Shown: positions 44,849-59,995, counted from the first letter of the stretch. The stretch: DNA of 64,000 bases from Pempheris klunzingeri (GCF_042242105.1 NC_092014.1:8555374-8619373), one strand, 5' to 3'. A program made the numbers and translations. The notes: generated by a model not told the origin, from the letters alone.

Positions 44849-47800
44849 GTAAACACACTAAACAATTACAAAGTGCAAGATTACAACAGAGGAATATTGT
44901 AGCAGTGGACCAGTGGAAGTGGGCCTAGCATTAGCCAGCTAACGAGTAGCTCGGTAGCTAGCAGAGTTAGCATTGCTAACGCTAGCCAACTTAACGCACT
45001 TCTGTTGATGTGGAGCTTGTTGGCGATCTGAAAGAAAGTTAACACTGTCAGACTGAGCTCACGGTGGCTGAATGCACTGTGTTGTCATGTTTCCAGCATT
45101 ATTTAAAGCGGAAAGACCGAGTTCGATGCTTGTGTTTGCTCACTCCGTTGGTAACTGTGTGTGTTTTTTTTAAAAGAAGCTGCACAAAGTCAAAAGCTGC
45201 GAGGTGCGAGGAGTTCAGTCCGCATGCAACACGTTAATGATGTGATGAACACAAACTTGATAGAAGTTTTTATTTGTCTTGATCAAAGCTAACAAATCAC
45301 ATGAGTTGGAACTGCTCCGTCGTTTCTCAGCTAATCAAGGTTTTGCTTCCCAAAAGGTAGCAGAAGCTCCTGCGAAGTTAACTTACGCCTCACTTTTATA
45401 TAACTTTAGCTAAATCCAGATGTTGTTCGACTGTTGTCCTGTCAAAGAGGGCACATCATGAAGTAACATTGGCGACTGGCTGATTGTTAGACAGCTCCAA
45501 CAATCTGTTCCCTATCTTTACTGACTTATCACTTTATTAGTTACACCTTAATGAAACTAATTCAGTCCGCAACAACAGCCTTCAGATAAATCCTGTCTTC
45601 ATGAAGGTTGTAACTTCAACTTTATTGTTTTTTGGAAGCTGTTGTTTGTGGAGCTCTTGAATTGTACAATGTTATACTGAGAGGTAGTCTAGGCTTATTT
45701 ATATGAATAAGTGGGAAAGATATTTTATAAACACTCGGTTCTCATCCTGGTATTGATGCTGTTTGGGAAATAGACATGGAGCATAGCCTGGAAATCTGGT
45801 GCCTTTTGTCAGCGGAAACATTATTCTGACATCAGCCAGGTTTCTGACCATCTGTGGCAGTACAGACACACTTTCAACATCTTGACATTCACAGAGTCTG
45901 TAATGTCTGTACTGACTTGGCTGACAGGAGTTGCGGATGAACCCAGTTTGATTTCTTGATTTTCTGGTCTGTTTTCCTTATCTTCACTATTGAAAGACCA
46001 AAATGACAACACAAATTCTCCTCAGTATTACTGGTGTAAAACTTTTACTTAATTTCAACATGTAGATCATCATTAAGTCATTTCTCATCATTTTACTCCT
46101 GGTAGCATATTCATTTTCCAAACTGAAGGTTTTATTAAGGTTTCAGCTCCCAAGATGTAATGTTTACATGTGTTATACATAACATATGTAGTATGACCGT
46201 GCACTCACTTTGAACTTGAGTTTGACACCATCCCTTCACATCTGAGGTTAGCCAAGTCTGTGGGCATGCATTCACACGATTTAAGTCTAGAACTGTTTAT
46301 CACGCAATACTGCTAAAAATCAGCTTCACATTCCATAAGTACCAAATAAAGTTTCAGTTTCTTTTCTGTCCACACCCTGGTCCTCTTATTGACCACACAG
46401 ATCTTTCTCATGCACTGTTTTTCTTGCCTCGAAGGCAGTCAAATTCAATTTAAACATCAGTGTCCAACCCATGTTATACCAACAAGACCTGTGAAGTTAG
46501 GTCAAATGGCACATGTTGACTTTTGGATGCCCAGCTAACACAGGTTTAACTTGCATCACCATGTCAGGGCGAATGAAGTCGTAGACAAGTGGCTTGTATT
46601 AATATTGCTGCTTCTCGGCCCTACCTGCTAGTTAACTGCATTCCCTTGACCTCACCCAAGGTCAGACAAGGCCAAAGACCAGTGTCCAAGATTAGGGACA
46701 AAATTTGCCTTTAACTAGATAACATTAAGTGAACTCATTTATCTATGTGTTGTCATGGGCTGTGATGACAAACAAAGAACTTGCTGGAAAAACTCACAAT
46801 AACCAGACTGTACCCAAATATTAATTCATTGAAGTTAGCCTCTGTGTTGTCTGCTTTGGGTGAAAAATTTTCATGACCCCTCAATTCTACATTTCAATAA
46901 ATGTGGGATATATGTGCAGTGCTGCACTGTTAGATACTGTGACGTGTGTTTTTTCATGTGACAGGAACAGCACAGTAAAATGTTTGTTACCTTGATCAGT
47001 GTGAAAGCTGTGATAAGAGGGAAGTGAGAAAAGGAAAGGGTAATAGCTCGTGCTTTCTCTGTCAGTTGTCTTTTGTATTTGGGGCAGCGTCTTTGAGGAC
47101 CAGAGCAGATAAGCCTCTTGTCTTGACACAACATCCTCAGGGCGAGAAATTGTAGAAACGTTTTATATCACACATACAAAAGTGCAACTATGAAGGCGCT
47201 TCTCTGTTTGCACAGGACCCGTTCAGAAAGTACAGAGAGCCTGACCACAGAATCCAACTGTTTACATACAATCAATAGACAGATATGTTGCTATTTACCT
47301 CCTCAAGAGATAATTTAAGACAACTTTATGTATGAGGTGTTTAATGCAGACCCATCTTGTGAAATCAACAACTCACTGGTTCAGTGTGAAAAAAGTTAAA
47401 CATGGGAGGCTTAAAGGTTTGTTTTTACTGTTGCTGTTTTATTGGTTTGCATTTGGTTATTAGACAGATATCAGACTGAACTGTTAACTTGTTACACTCT
47501 GATCTCCATCTTCAGTCTGGCTCAACTCTAACTGATTAATGTCAGGAAGGGGGGATGAAATTTTCCATAACTAATCACAAGAGACCAACGTATCCGCCTT
47601 GATCTGGCATCATTTTAAGTCGAAACCGATGCTTGGCCAATAAATTGGTTTCACTGGGGTTTTAATAATGTAAAGAAGTGAGGCAGAAATAACCTATGAT
47701 GTTAAGAGATATTGAGAAGACATGCTGTCTTTGTAAAATGAACTGACATTGCTTAAAGACAAGTCGCCAATCGGCTCCGATTGGCTAATTGTGAGTCCTC

Positions 47801-48939
47801 TCGCTGAGAAACTGCTGTTTCTTGTCATGGGAACAGAAGTGGTCATCTTGGCTGAGGAGGTGGATTTAAAATTCTCTACCTGACGAGTCAAAAGATGCTT
47901 TGGGAGGAATCTGTGTAACAGATAACGTAGTCAGGACTGCCAGAAACATTTGCAGGTTTCCAATTAATACTGGATATCTGGTATGTTTATTGTTGAATTT
48001 ATCGGCTCAAACAACCTATCACTTAACTATTTATCCAAAGGAAAAAAATTTGTTGCAATATATCGGTATTCTTATTGTAAGGTATCAAATGAGTTATTTA
48101 TGAATATGGAATCTAACTTTGTCTCTAGTAATATGCCATATATGTAAACATGTTCTAACAGAAGAGGTCCATTGTGGACAACCTGTTAGTCACAGTCTGT
48201 GGAAATTATTCTGTTTATTTGATTCAGAGCCAACAGAAGGGGACTGCTTTGTTTTCTGGAGTTCAGTGTGTTCAGTTTACTTGAAGAAGTGGCAATGTAT
48301 CAAAAGCACATTGAAGACAAACTATAGAGTAAGGCTAAATATCAGTAAGGTTGTTAAGTGATCACAACTTTGGGGATTTTTGTTTTAGTGTGAAAAATCG
48401 GTTAATTTAGACTTATATCTGGGAATCTAAAGTATATCAAGTGTGGCCACTTTCTGCTGTTTAATATAAACCCTTTCATACTTTGTGTCCTCGGGGCAAG
48501 CAAACTCATCATTACTCAGTACTGTTGGTCATGGTCTGCTAATTGATGGTTCTACATCCTGATGCGATGAATTCTTTACAGTGTGGATCTTCCAAGATTA
48601 AGGACTGATTACAAATTGCATGGCTTCTGTTGTGAAGCTCAATGCCACACCATTAAAAAGCCAGACTCTAGAACAGGGGAACTAGACAAATAATAAGCAG
48701 ATATCAACATTTTCAAAAGGACATTGATGAATTGGGCATTTTGTAATAGTGTGGCAGCTCCTCTGAATTACTGTTGGAAGAGGCAGTTTACTGTATACAA
48801 ACCCGTTTTTTTATTACCCACAGCTATTATTTAGAGCCAAAATGCCCTCTGTATTCCTTTTTGAAATTGTTAACACCATGAGCAATTACCTCACCCTTTT
48901 AGTTCACTGCATGACGCTGTGTGATGTTTGTGTTCTTCA

Positions 48940-49061
48940 TCTCTACAGTCGAGGTAATATAAATGAGAATACAAGTACATTAAAATTTCCCCATCATGGG
49001 ACTAATAAAGGAATATTTTAGGACTAATAAAGGAATATTTTAGGACTAATAAAGGAATATT
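48940..49061 (+). repeat. LINE-like 3' tail with 22-bp tandem repeat
   Basis: TTTCCCCATCATGGGACTAA resembles the 3' terminus of RTE/Rex-type fish LINEs. The unit GGACTAATAAAGGAATATTT plus TA is then repeated: 48999-49020, 49021-49042, and a partial third copy to 49061. Confidence 0.75.
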
Positions 49062-51401
49062 GAAGCAAGAATGGCAGTACTTTTCTTCACTTCTTAGTTC
49101 ACATGGATCAATGTGATGAAATACCACTTTCTGGCTGTGATTATTGCTGCAAGGCCTTGGAGAGTGAGAGATGAGGGGTATCCTTTCCTTTGTTTGCAGA
49201 AAGCTTCACATTCCCACACTCCTAACTGTTGCTGTGAAACTGACCCCAGGGCCTTTCTAAAACTGTCTCATATGGACAGTGACATTTTCCATCCTCAAAG
49301 ACGTATTGACAAAATATGAAGGCGGTACAAGTGAGTTTGGTTATCAAGGATGTCAATAGAGGAGAGAGTTTCAGGTAACATACATTCTGAGAGAAACGAC
49401 TGCTTTTAGAAGCTGTTTTAAAAAAAAGAAAATAAAATAAAAGCACATTTGTAACCTTCATGCTTATGCGAAACTAATAATTGCTAATGAACAATTTTGT
49501 GGAGCTTAGCTGATAAGATATTCCCTTTAGGCAACCGCATAACTCTGAATGGAAACCCAGTTATGAAACAGATCATGTAATCTTGGGCTATTAGGGAAAT
49601 GGGGAAAGAGCAACCACTTAAAAGTTTTTTTTTTTTTTGGATTTGTCAACTGTTGATGCCCATTTTCTTTTTTTTGAAGAATCTTTTCTTGGTGTTTTCT
49701 TCCTTTTATTGACTGACGATGGAAGAGACAGACAGCAAAGAAGAGAACTGGCAACTAGCGCTTCCCCCTAAATGTCAATGATTTGAATCATTAGTTAAAG
49801 TCTAAATTGAGTCATCTCATTTTATGGGATCAATACACTTCTTTTTTTTTTTTTTTTTAGCTGCTTTACTGTACACACAGAAACACAGGATAACTACATG
49901 GCAGGCTATAAACCTTTTATAATCAGTGTTGTCTTGAAATATACCTAAACAAACTACCCTTGGCTCTGCTTCTGAATGTTAGCAAAGTTGACTAAAACCA
50001 CCTGTACTGCTCTTCTCTCTTATTGACTCTATGGCTCCGTTCACACCTGGCTTTTACAAGTGTCTTGGGCGATCTGATCTCAAGTGGACAGCTCTAATTA
50101 CGGGTGTGAATGCACCTAAGAAACATCAGGGACGTATTGAGATCCAATCACTCAGACCACATTCAGAGGTGGTCTTGGCCGCATGAGACCAGTCTTATAG
50201 CAGTGTGTACACGTATGTGACCTGGGCCACATGAAGGACGGCCTCCTCAACTGATGTCCTATGTATAAGGTGATGTTGAGGACATTTTAACTCAGAATTA
50301 AGTTTTTATAGAAAAGTGTGACGAATTACATCCTTCATGTCTCTTTTCCATGGATCTGACTGTCAGTTCCTTAATGCATGCACACCAATTTGTGTTGTTA
50401 CATTTTACTGCTGTTCACTGTGAAAGCTTCATACTCCCCTGAATAGAAACTCTGTCCTGTTGCGTGTTTAGCTGTTAGCTCCGTTAGCTCTGTTAGCTTC
50501 AATGGCTATTAGCGCTGTTAGCCACACCACAGCTCTAGCACAGCTAACTAGCTCTGCTGCTTTCAACACAGATGTGTTGCTCACAGTGTAGCATTAAGAG
50601 GGAAAAATGGGATGCGTTCCCTGGACTCACCAATAGTGAGCTTACTGTGTCCTTTCGGATTTTAACATGTCGACACAGGATGCGCACCTAGCAACATGAC
50701 TGCTCCTGTGTTGAAGTGGAGTGCTTTGGTAACGCAGTGAGTGCAGTCTGATGAGAGTGGGCAGTCCGCCAAGGCCTTTAGGGACCTAAAACACTGTTTG
50801 GTTAAAGATACTGGGACATCTGGATAATGAGTGATTCATGACATGATTCATGATTTGATGAGTAGCCCCAGTTTAGAGGAAAGAGAAGAGAAGTGATTGA
50901 GAGCATACATTAGGTCTACTGGTCAAGATGAGTTTGAGGACTTCCAACAAATAGAGAGAGAAAGGGAACAAGCCAGTGTTACTGTGTGTGGTTAAAAAGG
51001 TAGTTAGATTTTCAAGTGGTAAATGAATGTTTTAGCTGCAGAGTTTGACTTGGAGGAGAGGCTGAAAGTGGGAAGTGTTATTTGAGTCAGTCTCGTTCAA
51101 CATGTGCCATTTTTTTCCTCAGCTTCCTGAATAATTTTTCCATCAAATTTAATGAATTCAGACAATTATGGGGTTGTTGAGGACAGATGGATAAGTGTGG
51201 AGGAGAGAGGATATCTAAAGCGTGGAGCGATCGGTGGAAAGAAAAAGACAGAGAGACGGAGCAAGTGGAAGAAGTTTAGTGAGTGTTGGGACTTAGAGGT
51301 GTTAGTGAACGGGGGAATGGGAAAGGAAATAAAACAGTTATCATAAGCATGAAGAGGAGAATCAAAGAGATTACAAGAACAGGCTTCACAAAATTCCAGG
51401 T

Positions 51402-51440
51402 GTGTGTGTGTGTGTGTGTGTGTGCGTGTGTGTGTGTGTG
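51402..51440. repeat. (TG)n microsatellite
   Basis: TG units with a single CG interruption near 51424. Confidence 0.95.
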
Positions 51441-54400
51441 TACTTGAGAGAGTGAGATCAATGAAAGAGGAAATTAAAGGGCTTTTCTGTGGGGAGGTTT
51501 GAGTCACCTTGAAGAGAGAAAGAGAGAGAGAGAGAGTGAGAGGGGTCTCCCATTTACAGGAAATCTCATGAACTGTTTTTTTTTTAAAAAGTAGGTCTTT
51601 GGAGCCACAACAGTGAACACCATCAAGGAGCTTAGGTTAAGGTTGGGCTGTAACTGGGTCAAATGTTTGGATATTATAACACACATGTTCGGCCTTTGGT
51701 CTTATTTACCTCCTCTTCAGGCGAGTAGTCTCTCAAGTCCCCTCACACATCTCATTGCCGTGTCCAAACTCACCATGTTTTTCGTCGCACATTCATTACT
51801 CCTTATATAATAAACACTGTAGTTTGCCGTTGTAAGATTTTGGATGCGTATTAGTTGTCCTCATTTTGCGGCATTGTGAGCTTGTTAGCAGAAAGTGATG
51901 CAGTTGCCATGGACACTTCCTTTTTTTTTTTAAAAAGGTCCATGGTTAACTACAGTGAGCTATATAGTAAATATGAAGTGGTTTTGGACTCCGCAGATTT
52001 TGTTTGACTGCTATTAGCCAGGATTTTTACAGAGAGGAATGAGGAGAGATGCAGCACAGAAATGTCGAGCTAAGTTTAAGGTAACCGCTGCAAAAGTAAT
52101 GGTCTTATAAAGTTACACACCAATTATTCTGTCCTTTTCCTGAATCGTATCATCACATCCTTGATCGTAGACTTGATATCAGATGTTTTGTGGCCCGGGG
52201 TTGACAGTCCTCGTTTTAGCTATTGCTTTTTGCAAGGGATGCATGCTAATGCTAACATTAACTTTACCCTCAGTGGCATTATGGCTTCTATCTCTCATTT
52301 TAAAGGTGTGGGAGATGTGGCTACAAGTGTAAAATTTAGTAATACTGGATAAAATAAACATTGTTGTGATATGCAGTCTACTGTAGTGGTTACTGCAAAG
52401 GCAGTTGGGGGTAATATTGTTGCATCATGAGGTTAATTTTCAGCCACAAATTGAATTTTATTTAAAGGTCTTTCTTTCTTTCTGTGGAAGTTAAAATGTG
52501 TCTGCCTTCACACCTCCAGACATTAATTTTCCTGTGATAATTTTCCAGAAACTTCTAATGTATTGCCCTGCTGTTATCCAGCACTCTCATATTCTATGCT
52601 CCACTTGCACTCATGAACCGCATATCTCCAAATTTAGATTTTTCTTTTGCTTTATTTCATGCTTTCCCTGTTTCCCAATTTCACCACGTCTGTAATGCTG
52701 TCGTCGATCATGTGATGGTATTTTCTGATCTGTGCTCCTTTTAATTTGCTTTCTTAACGAGTTTGTCTCAGGGTTTACTGGAGATCTACAGGCAACTACA
52801 GCAGAGCGTGGGTGAGCTCTGCAGTTGTGAATGGCTCTCTGTTCTGTATCTGTGAGGCACAAGGAGCATGTTAATAATTCAGTGCTATGCCATGTAGCTC
52901 TGAGTTGGTTAATGAACACGGGGAGGAATCTCCCAGGCATATTGGTTTGATGTGGGCTATAGTGTGAACGCTGTGTGACATAGTGTGGAGACGAGAGGAA
53001 GTCGGTTCGGGACAAAAACAATAGTGGATAAATTATAGTTCAGAACTGGCAGACTGTCATGTAGACTCTCAAAACCAAGTTAAATCACAGGAGGTGAGTC
53101 TCTCTTTATCCTGTCCAAGGAGAGAGTGTTTGTACATTGTTTTTGGTGCTGGACAATCACATTTTTATCAGTTTCAGTGTCCTTTTACTCATATTTTCCT
53201 GTAGATGTAGATAACGGGACGGCGGATGGGTCCAAGGGGTCCAATGGGTAGGCACTCTCCCAATATAGTGGAAGGGGAAACACTAATGATTATCAGCAAG
53301 GATTGTAACGAATATGTTGTACTTTTTTTTGATTTGCAACGCAGTATAAACTGTACATGGACATGTATTACCACAACTGAACTTTTGAAGAAAATGAAAT
53401 GCATTCATTTTTAGAATTATTGATTTATCACATTAATGATGGCATTGCATAATTCATGTTGTGGCACACAAATCCCACCAGTGATGACTATGACACAGAT
53501 GTATCACCCACCCATACTAAAAGGGTGGGCTGTACAAAAACTCAGCTGTATCCTTTTTTTTCTTCTTTTTTTGACAGAAGTTTTCACTGAATTCATTTCA
53601 GATTTGTGGCTTTGAATCAAATTGAAAAATAGTGCAGTTGAGGGCAGTGGGTTGTAGGAAGGAGCAGCAGCTTTTAGTCTGTACCAACTGTTTAGGGATG
53701 TATTCGGCTTTTTAGCTTGTAAATGCTCCATACGATCACCAGCTAAGTGTTTACTTTGTCTGTCTGCTGCTTGGTGCCGAGTAGGTTCAGCTAACTGTTG
53801 CAGCCAAAAGTGACACTATGAGAGCGGTGAAAGTGAACCAAGACGGTTAAGCTGTAGGCCGGACACTTACTATCAAACTCTGTTATGCAAAGGGGAGCTG
53901 CAGATTCAGGTGATATTTCTCTGTACACTCATCACTAGGAGGGTCCCCTTTCACATTGTCATTTGATACATTATTGTACCGATCATAGCTTCTGCAAATC
54001 CAATAGTACCTCAAGCAGTTCTGCTCATTAATTTATAACAGTTATTCAAGCATCTAATACAACTGGAGATATTAAAGCTACGGTTACAATGGGATAACAA
54101 AATCTCTGACTAATTTATATTGTATCATCATATATATTTGGTCATTCTGGCTAAAATTAATCAGTAGTTGGCATCAGTATTGAAACCCATTGTTTGCAGC
54201 CCTAATGCATTCAGACTGACGGCGTTGATGGGTTTTTACATCACAGTGTTGGTGTGAAATGGATATAAGTAGCTCCCAGTACACAGAGCCGTCTTCAGCC
54301 TTGGTGTGATTTCCTGTCACACGGCAGAGCGACTCTCGGCTCAGACCTTTTCCATCTTCCCTTAACACAATTGCATCTCTTCACTGCCACCCACAACTCA

Positions 54401-57400
54401 TTTGCTCCCAAATGCCCACCAGTCCTTCTCTGAGCCTGCAGCAGAGGTGCAGGATGAAAACCATTTGAAAGGAGGCCTCTCCCAGCAGAGGTCCTGTTGG
54501 CATGGAAACGGCTGTCTTTGTGAATGGGGGGCTTCTCTTACACGCCTGGTCAGAGGTTCCCCACCGTCTCATGGTCCAAGAGGACCCTGTCAGATGACTT
54601 ACAAGAAAAACCTTTACACGTTCAACAAACCAGGGTTTATATTTGCTGTGATGGTACTTGTTGGTAATACGTTTTGTTGTCTTCTACAGGTTAACTGATT
54701 GTTGATTGAGTGAGATTGTGTTTCTGTGGGTTTGCTGAAAAGCAGAAAAATTATCTGTAGCATCACAGTTATTTAAGAGATCTATCTGTATTAGTGCATT
54801 GATTTGTGGGCGAAGTTATGTAGATCACATTTCTCTGGCCCACATTCTCTCTTCTGGATGAATTATTTACTGTTTATCAAAATTAAAGTAGGTTGGGCCA
54901 CACTTACTGTTGCTTAAAAACGCATCGTGTGTAAATTGATCCCAAATTGGCAGCTTTAGGTAGACACACACGCACCCAAAATGCATGGATGTGTTGTGCT
55001 CTGATTTCTCTGGCTCACTGGCTTTGATACCGATATTTCTTTTTGTTGATTCATCTAACCAAAATGGAAGGAGTCTTTGACTGTCTATATATACGTCTTT
55101 CCTTCAATTTTCTCTAAAACCGTTCACAGTCGGGGTGTGCTGCTGAGGACCCAAAGGAAGTGCAGTGCGAGCTTTTCAGATCTATTTATTAGTAGTGCAG
55201 TACCACCAGCAGAAGCAGTAGAGAGGACCCCTGCTAACTGTCACTCCGCTGAACTGCATGCTGGGTACAGCTCACTCTCTGTCGCTCACCACAGTACAAG
55301 ACCAGATGAAGAAAGAGAGGCTGTAGATGTTATATTGTAGCAAACTCAAACATTTCAAGCATCAGCGATATAGCTTTCAGAATGAGCACTTTTGTTCCTG
55401 GAAATAGCCTGGTTCCAAATAGCAAGCTGTAAGGGTTAAGGAAACATTTATTCGGATGAGCGCCTCTTGACAAAGCTGGCAGTGGCAGTGCTGTAGGCCA
55501 AGCAATCGGCCCATTCTCAGGGCTCTAGACCAACGTTCCCAGTGTTAGCACTGGTGCTATCAACTTTCTCAGTTGGTTGTATCAGCACATGATTTGGTTG
55601 CTCGCTTGTTTTAGTACTACATGGTATTAATCTATGACCTTGCATGCTGATGAATAGTTTTTTTTTTTATAACCTTGTTTTGTATTGATGTAAAGATTGA
55701 ATTTGAAGTTTCTCTGCCACGAGCTATAGCTATAGCTTTTTTCTTCACTGGCTCCGTCGGTCTCTCCCTGCTGAACTGTCATCACCTGTGGCATCTGAGT
55801 TAGAACCTCTCTGTGTCCGACCCTCTCCACAAGCCTCCCTTTCTCTCTCTTCATTTTGGTTTTTAAACTAAGCAGCTATAGCTCTTGGATGGAAAATGGA
55901 TTGTTCGAATTGTATGCGACAATATACATGCTCATCACACGTTGTGCGTATGGTACCTAGCGCCAATGGATCATCATGTACGAGCATGAATGCAACCAGG
56001 TGAAATTTTAATTCGCACTATACCAAAAATGTTCGCAGTCAGTCTGGTTCTGAACGGGCATGTTTAAGTTGGGCTCTGCACTCGTGTTCTTCATTCCACA
56101 AACTGCATTTTACCCAGTTCTTCAGCCCAAAGTTCAATAACATATTATTTTGGTGTGATAAAGAATTAGAAGCACTATAGGAATGTGTTGCATTGTCATG
56201 GTAGGATATCCTCCCTCAGACTTGACCTGGGTGGCTTTCCGCCGGGAACGCAGGCAGCTGGCAGCTCAGTTAAAGTGCCTTTAAGTCTATTAGAGAGGAT
56301 AATCCTTGAGGGAGAGTTCCACTGAACAGAAGGAGCAGACAAAACGGTCTGTCAAGTCACTTTCCTCACTTTTGCAATCTGATTGTGTCCCTTGCACAAG
56401 CTCTCCTGATTCCACCAATCGCTCTGCAACACATGGCCACCATATGCTTTCTTCATTACTCCCTATAAGCTGGCCTCCCTAAACAAGACATAAAAATAGA
56501 GAAAAAACAATGACGTGCGTGCTGCGTGACCTGTTCCGCTCCAAACAAAGCTGCTACAAACGATCTCTGAGGTGCATTTTTTCGAAATTACAAGATGGAA
56601 GTTAACAGGCTTGCTTTGTTTATTTCTCTTCTGTTCCTGTACCTTTTTTGTATCTCACAGTTGTTTTCTCACCTTAGTTGCTTTCTCTACATTTTCTCTA
56701 GCCTCCCACCTTCCACCTTCACTGCCCCTGGCTCAGTCGGTGGCTCAGCATCACTTCAAAGAGAAGGTCTGCAGAGCTGCAGATAACACGCTGTACCCCC
56801 AAGCACCGGCAAGCTTTTCCAGAGCCCCTACGCAGTGCCTCGACTGACAGGTTTGGCCCCTTCTGTGTCTCGTAGGAAACTGTTTCTGCGACTCTTGTTT
56901 GGTTGCTAACATTTCCAGTGTTTCTTTCCCTCTAGTACCTCTTTTGCTGCAATTTCCATTGTTCTGTAGAGCCTCAGGCTTGTATGTATCAAATGTACAC
57001 TTGAATTGAATTGTTACCTCGCAGGATTTGTATGTACTCGTGGAACAAAAACGGAATGGAATGTGTAACTTGTTGGTATTTTTCAGGTAGGAGTCTTATG
57101 GCCTATGGCAAAGGAGGGGTCTTATATTTCTTCTTTGACAATAGCAATCATAAATGCATATTTCACTGAATCGGACACTGATGTTTTAACTTTTAAATGT
57201 GTAATTTTGAACACCTGGCAATTATTGTTACCATATTAATCGAGGTATCAAGTTTTTGTCATTTTTAATGAGTTTTGGTGGTGTGGCAACACTTTGGGTC
57301 ACAGGTTGTACCTTTGGCCTGTAGAAAATGGTTCCTTTTTTTTTTTTAAATTGGCACACAGTGTTTCTGCTTTAGAGATCCTGCATAAGTGACCACTTTT

Positions 57401-58355
57401 TGCAATTGCTTCTCTAAATGATTTAAACGTTCCTCCGTGGTATCCATCACTTGTTTTTGTAATCAGTGGTGTGTTTGACTAGGATCAATGATTGATTACA
57501 ACCTGTCTTACTGCCTGGATGCCGACTCTTTGAACGATCATAGCACTTATAAAGATCAAATGCTCCACACAGCTACAGTAGTGATGTGAACTGTTGGCTT
57601 CAGAGCCATACACTTTGATTTATGGGCCTGTGTTTGGAAGCTATGGAAGCACTAGATAAATGCAATAACGAACACTTTCAACTTAAGAAATTAGGTTTCA
57701 ATTATTTGATTTATAACAATGACGCAACATAAATTTTAATATCCCTAATTCTGATTCTTTTGGATTTGAGCATCCCTTAAATCATGTATGCATAACACCC
57801 ACAAACGTAATGGGCGATGTATGGCCGCTTTGTGTTTTTGCATTATCAAAATACCCCAGTACTCTAAAAGGCATCTGTTGGCTTATCAGTGTTTCCATGG
57901 TAGCAGCACCTGCCTGCTCAGGTTCCTCATGATTTCCTCTGGGAGGAAACTCTTGCTCGCCACGAACATCTTTGTCCGTCTGAGGATTTTTGTGGCACAC
58001 ACTGTCTCAAGTGAAAAAAAGACTATTATATAAACAAGTCTTCCATGTTATCGGGAGCCAGATAAATCCTGCCAAATGTACCATGAGTATTTAATAAAAA
58101 AAAAAAAGTACCATGTGAATCCAGTTTATAATTAATGAACATCCACTGGTAGAAGTAGCATGGACAGTATTTTCACCAAAGGTCACTTTAATACATTCGT
58201 ACAGAGAGCGCAAGCTTTTCAGACTTTCACTAGGATCATTGTTCACTTTGGCTCTATCATATTTGCCGACTGAATGCTGTTGTGATGCAACTTGCACAAT
58301 ATCAAATCAGATTTTGTTGTATAAGAAAAAAAGTCAGTCATTTCAATAATTTAAA

Positions 58356-58676
58356 TACTGTGCAAAAGTTTTAGGCAGGTGGGAAAAATGCTGTAAATTT
58401 AAGAATGCTTTCAAAAATATAAAATTGAATTGTTTTTATCAATTTACAAAATGCAAAGTGAGCAAACAGAAGATTCATCAAATCGAAGTTTGGTGTGACC
58501 ACCCTTTGCCTTCAAAACAGCATCAGTTCTTCTAAGCATACTTGCACACAGTTTTTGAAGGAACTCCGCAGGTCAGTTGTTAAATTGCTAAAAATAAACA
58601 ATTACATTTTATGTTTTTGACAGCATTCTTACTTTACAGCATTTCTTCACCCATGCCTTTAAACCTTTGCACAGTA
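58356..58676. mobile_element. Tc1/mariner-derived MITE
   Basis: Perfect 11-base terminal inverted repeats: TACTGTGCAAA at 58356-58366 and TTTGCACAGTA at 58666-58676. The body is about 300 bp and includes TTTGGTGTGACCACCCTTTG, as found in Tc1-type elements. The ends include TA, the mariner target dinucleotide. Confidence 0.75.
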
Positions 58677-59907
58677 CTGTATTTAGGGGCCACATTGACC
58701 TGGTCTGGCCTGTTGATGTGTGTGTTTGTCTGTAGCTACAGCACCTCTGACGTACAATATCAGAGGTTTGAGGTTCATTCAGACGACAGTAAGCACCTTT
58801 AATCAAAGAGAGTGGTGAAAATGTCTCATCAGCTTCAGTGTCGGTATATTTCAAGGGCAACATCAATAAAAAGACTGCACCTCGATAAATTGTCATTGTC
58901 ATCGTTACCATTACCATGCATCTTTCATGATCATCGTCATCTGTCATTGTTATTAATAATAAAACTTAAAAAAAAGCACCACCAATAGTGCCGAATATAA
59001 CTGAGCGTATTTCTCAAACTTGTAATGGAAACTTTAAAGGACGAGAGCAGATGTCTGCAAAGCTCTGAAATGATTTTCATTTGCAGTAAGATTAATCAAC
59101 TCCAAATTAACAACCTGCCACAAACATGTATGATTTTACTGTTAACTCTGCCTCCTCGTTAGCTTTTGTTTTGCTTTGTAACGCCTGCTCTACATCACTG
59201 ATATGGGAGCTAGTTTGCTGCAGGGAAATAATGCTCTTCCTTTTTTTTTTTAAACTGCTGAGACTCACAGCTGCAGATTGTGTCATGATTGTGATGGTCA
59301 GGTCTCAGTTGTCTGGTGTAGAAAGCTCCTGGAATTGGAGGAAGAAGCTGTTGAGAAGGTGGGGTCGGAGAGGAAATGAGGCTACATTCCAGCAGTGATT
59401 TATGAAGTGTCTTTCTTTCTCACTGTACTACTTGCTAGTTTGCAGCTGCTGCAGACAGTTCCCTGATTTTGGCAGAGCTGGACCCGTCTCAGCTGACATA
59501 TTGAAAGGAAGACATTCGTTTCCACATGAGCAAAGTTGATACTCTGTAGTAATCAAGGTGATTGTTGATAATTTGAAGATTCACCTTTTTGGCTCTGTTT
59601 TTAAAACAAAAAAAAAACCTTATTTGCTTCTCACTAGTACATCATACCTACATAGCTACATGCAGAAACTTGCATATCATTCCCATTTTCAGACTGTAGT
59701 TATCGTTCAAGTTAAAAGCCTGAATCAAGCTCTCATCTTGACCACAGAGCCTGGAACTAAAAAGCAAAAGTTCAGACTTCAGAATGAGTCATGTCTTAAG
59801 CATCTGTCCAATGTGACAAGACAAGTCCTGTTTTAGCAACGCTGCTGTGTGAGAACACATCAACTAGACACCTCACACCTGCAACAGGAATTAAGGACAT
59901 TCTTGTA

Positions 59908-59995
59908 AGTAGGAGTGGGTGATATATGGCCAAAGTATTTTATCACGGTATATGTACTTTTAGATCACGGTAACTGTATTTTTCTAGGTACAGTA
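59908..59995. repeat. Fragment of a dispersed fish repeat
   Basis: AGGAGTGGGTGATATATGGC followed by TATCACGGTATATGTAC resembles a widely dispersed teleost repeat. Short and without clear ends. Confidence 0.35.

Noticed and set aside
54402..54698. 98-codon plus-strand ORF in the putative fbxw7 intron
   Set aside because: No match to remembered FBXW7 isoform N-termini and no domain; probably chance.
56572..56847. 91-codon ORF with CTCTAG acceptor-like and ACAG/GTTTGG donor-like sites
   Set aside because: The peptide start is just a T/C-rich hydrophobic run. The splice sites are weak and the product is not recognised. Kept only as a remote chance of an untranslated exon.
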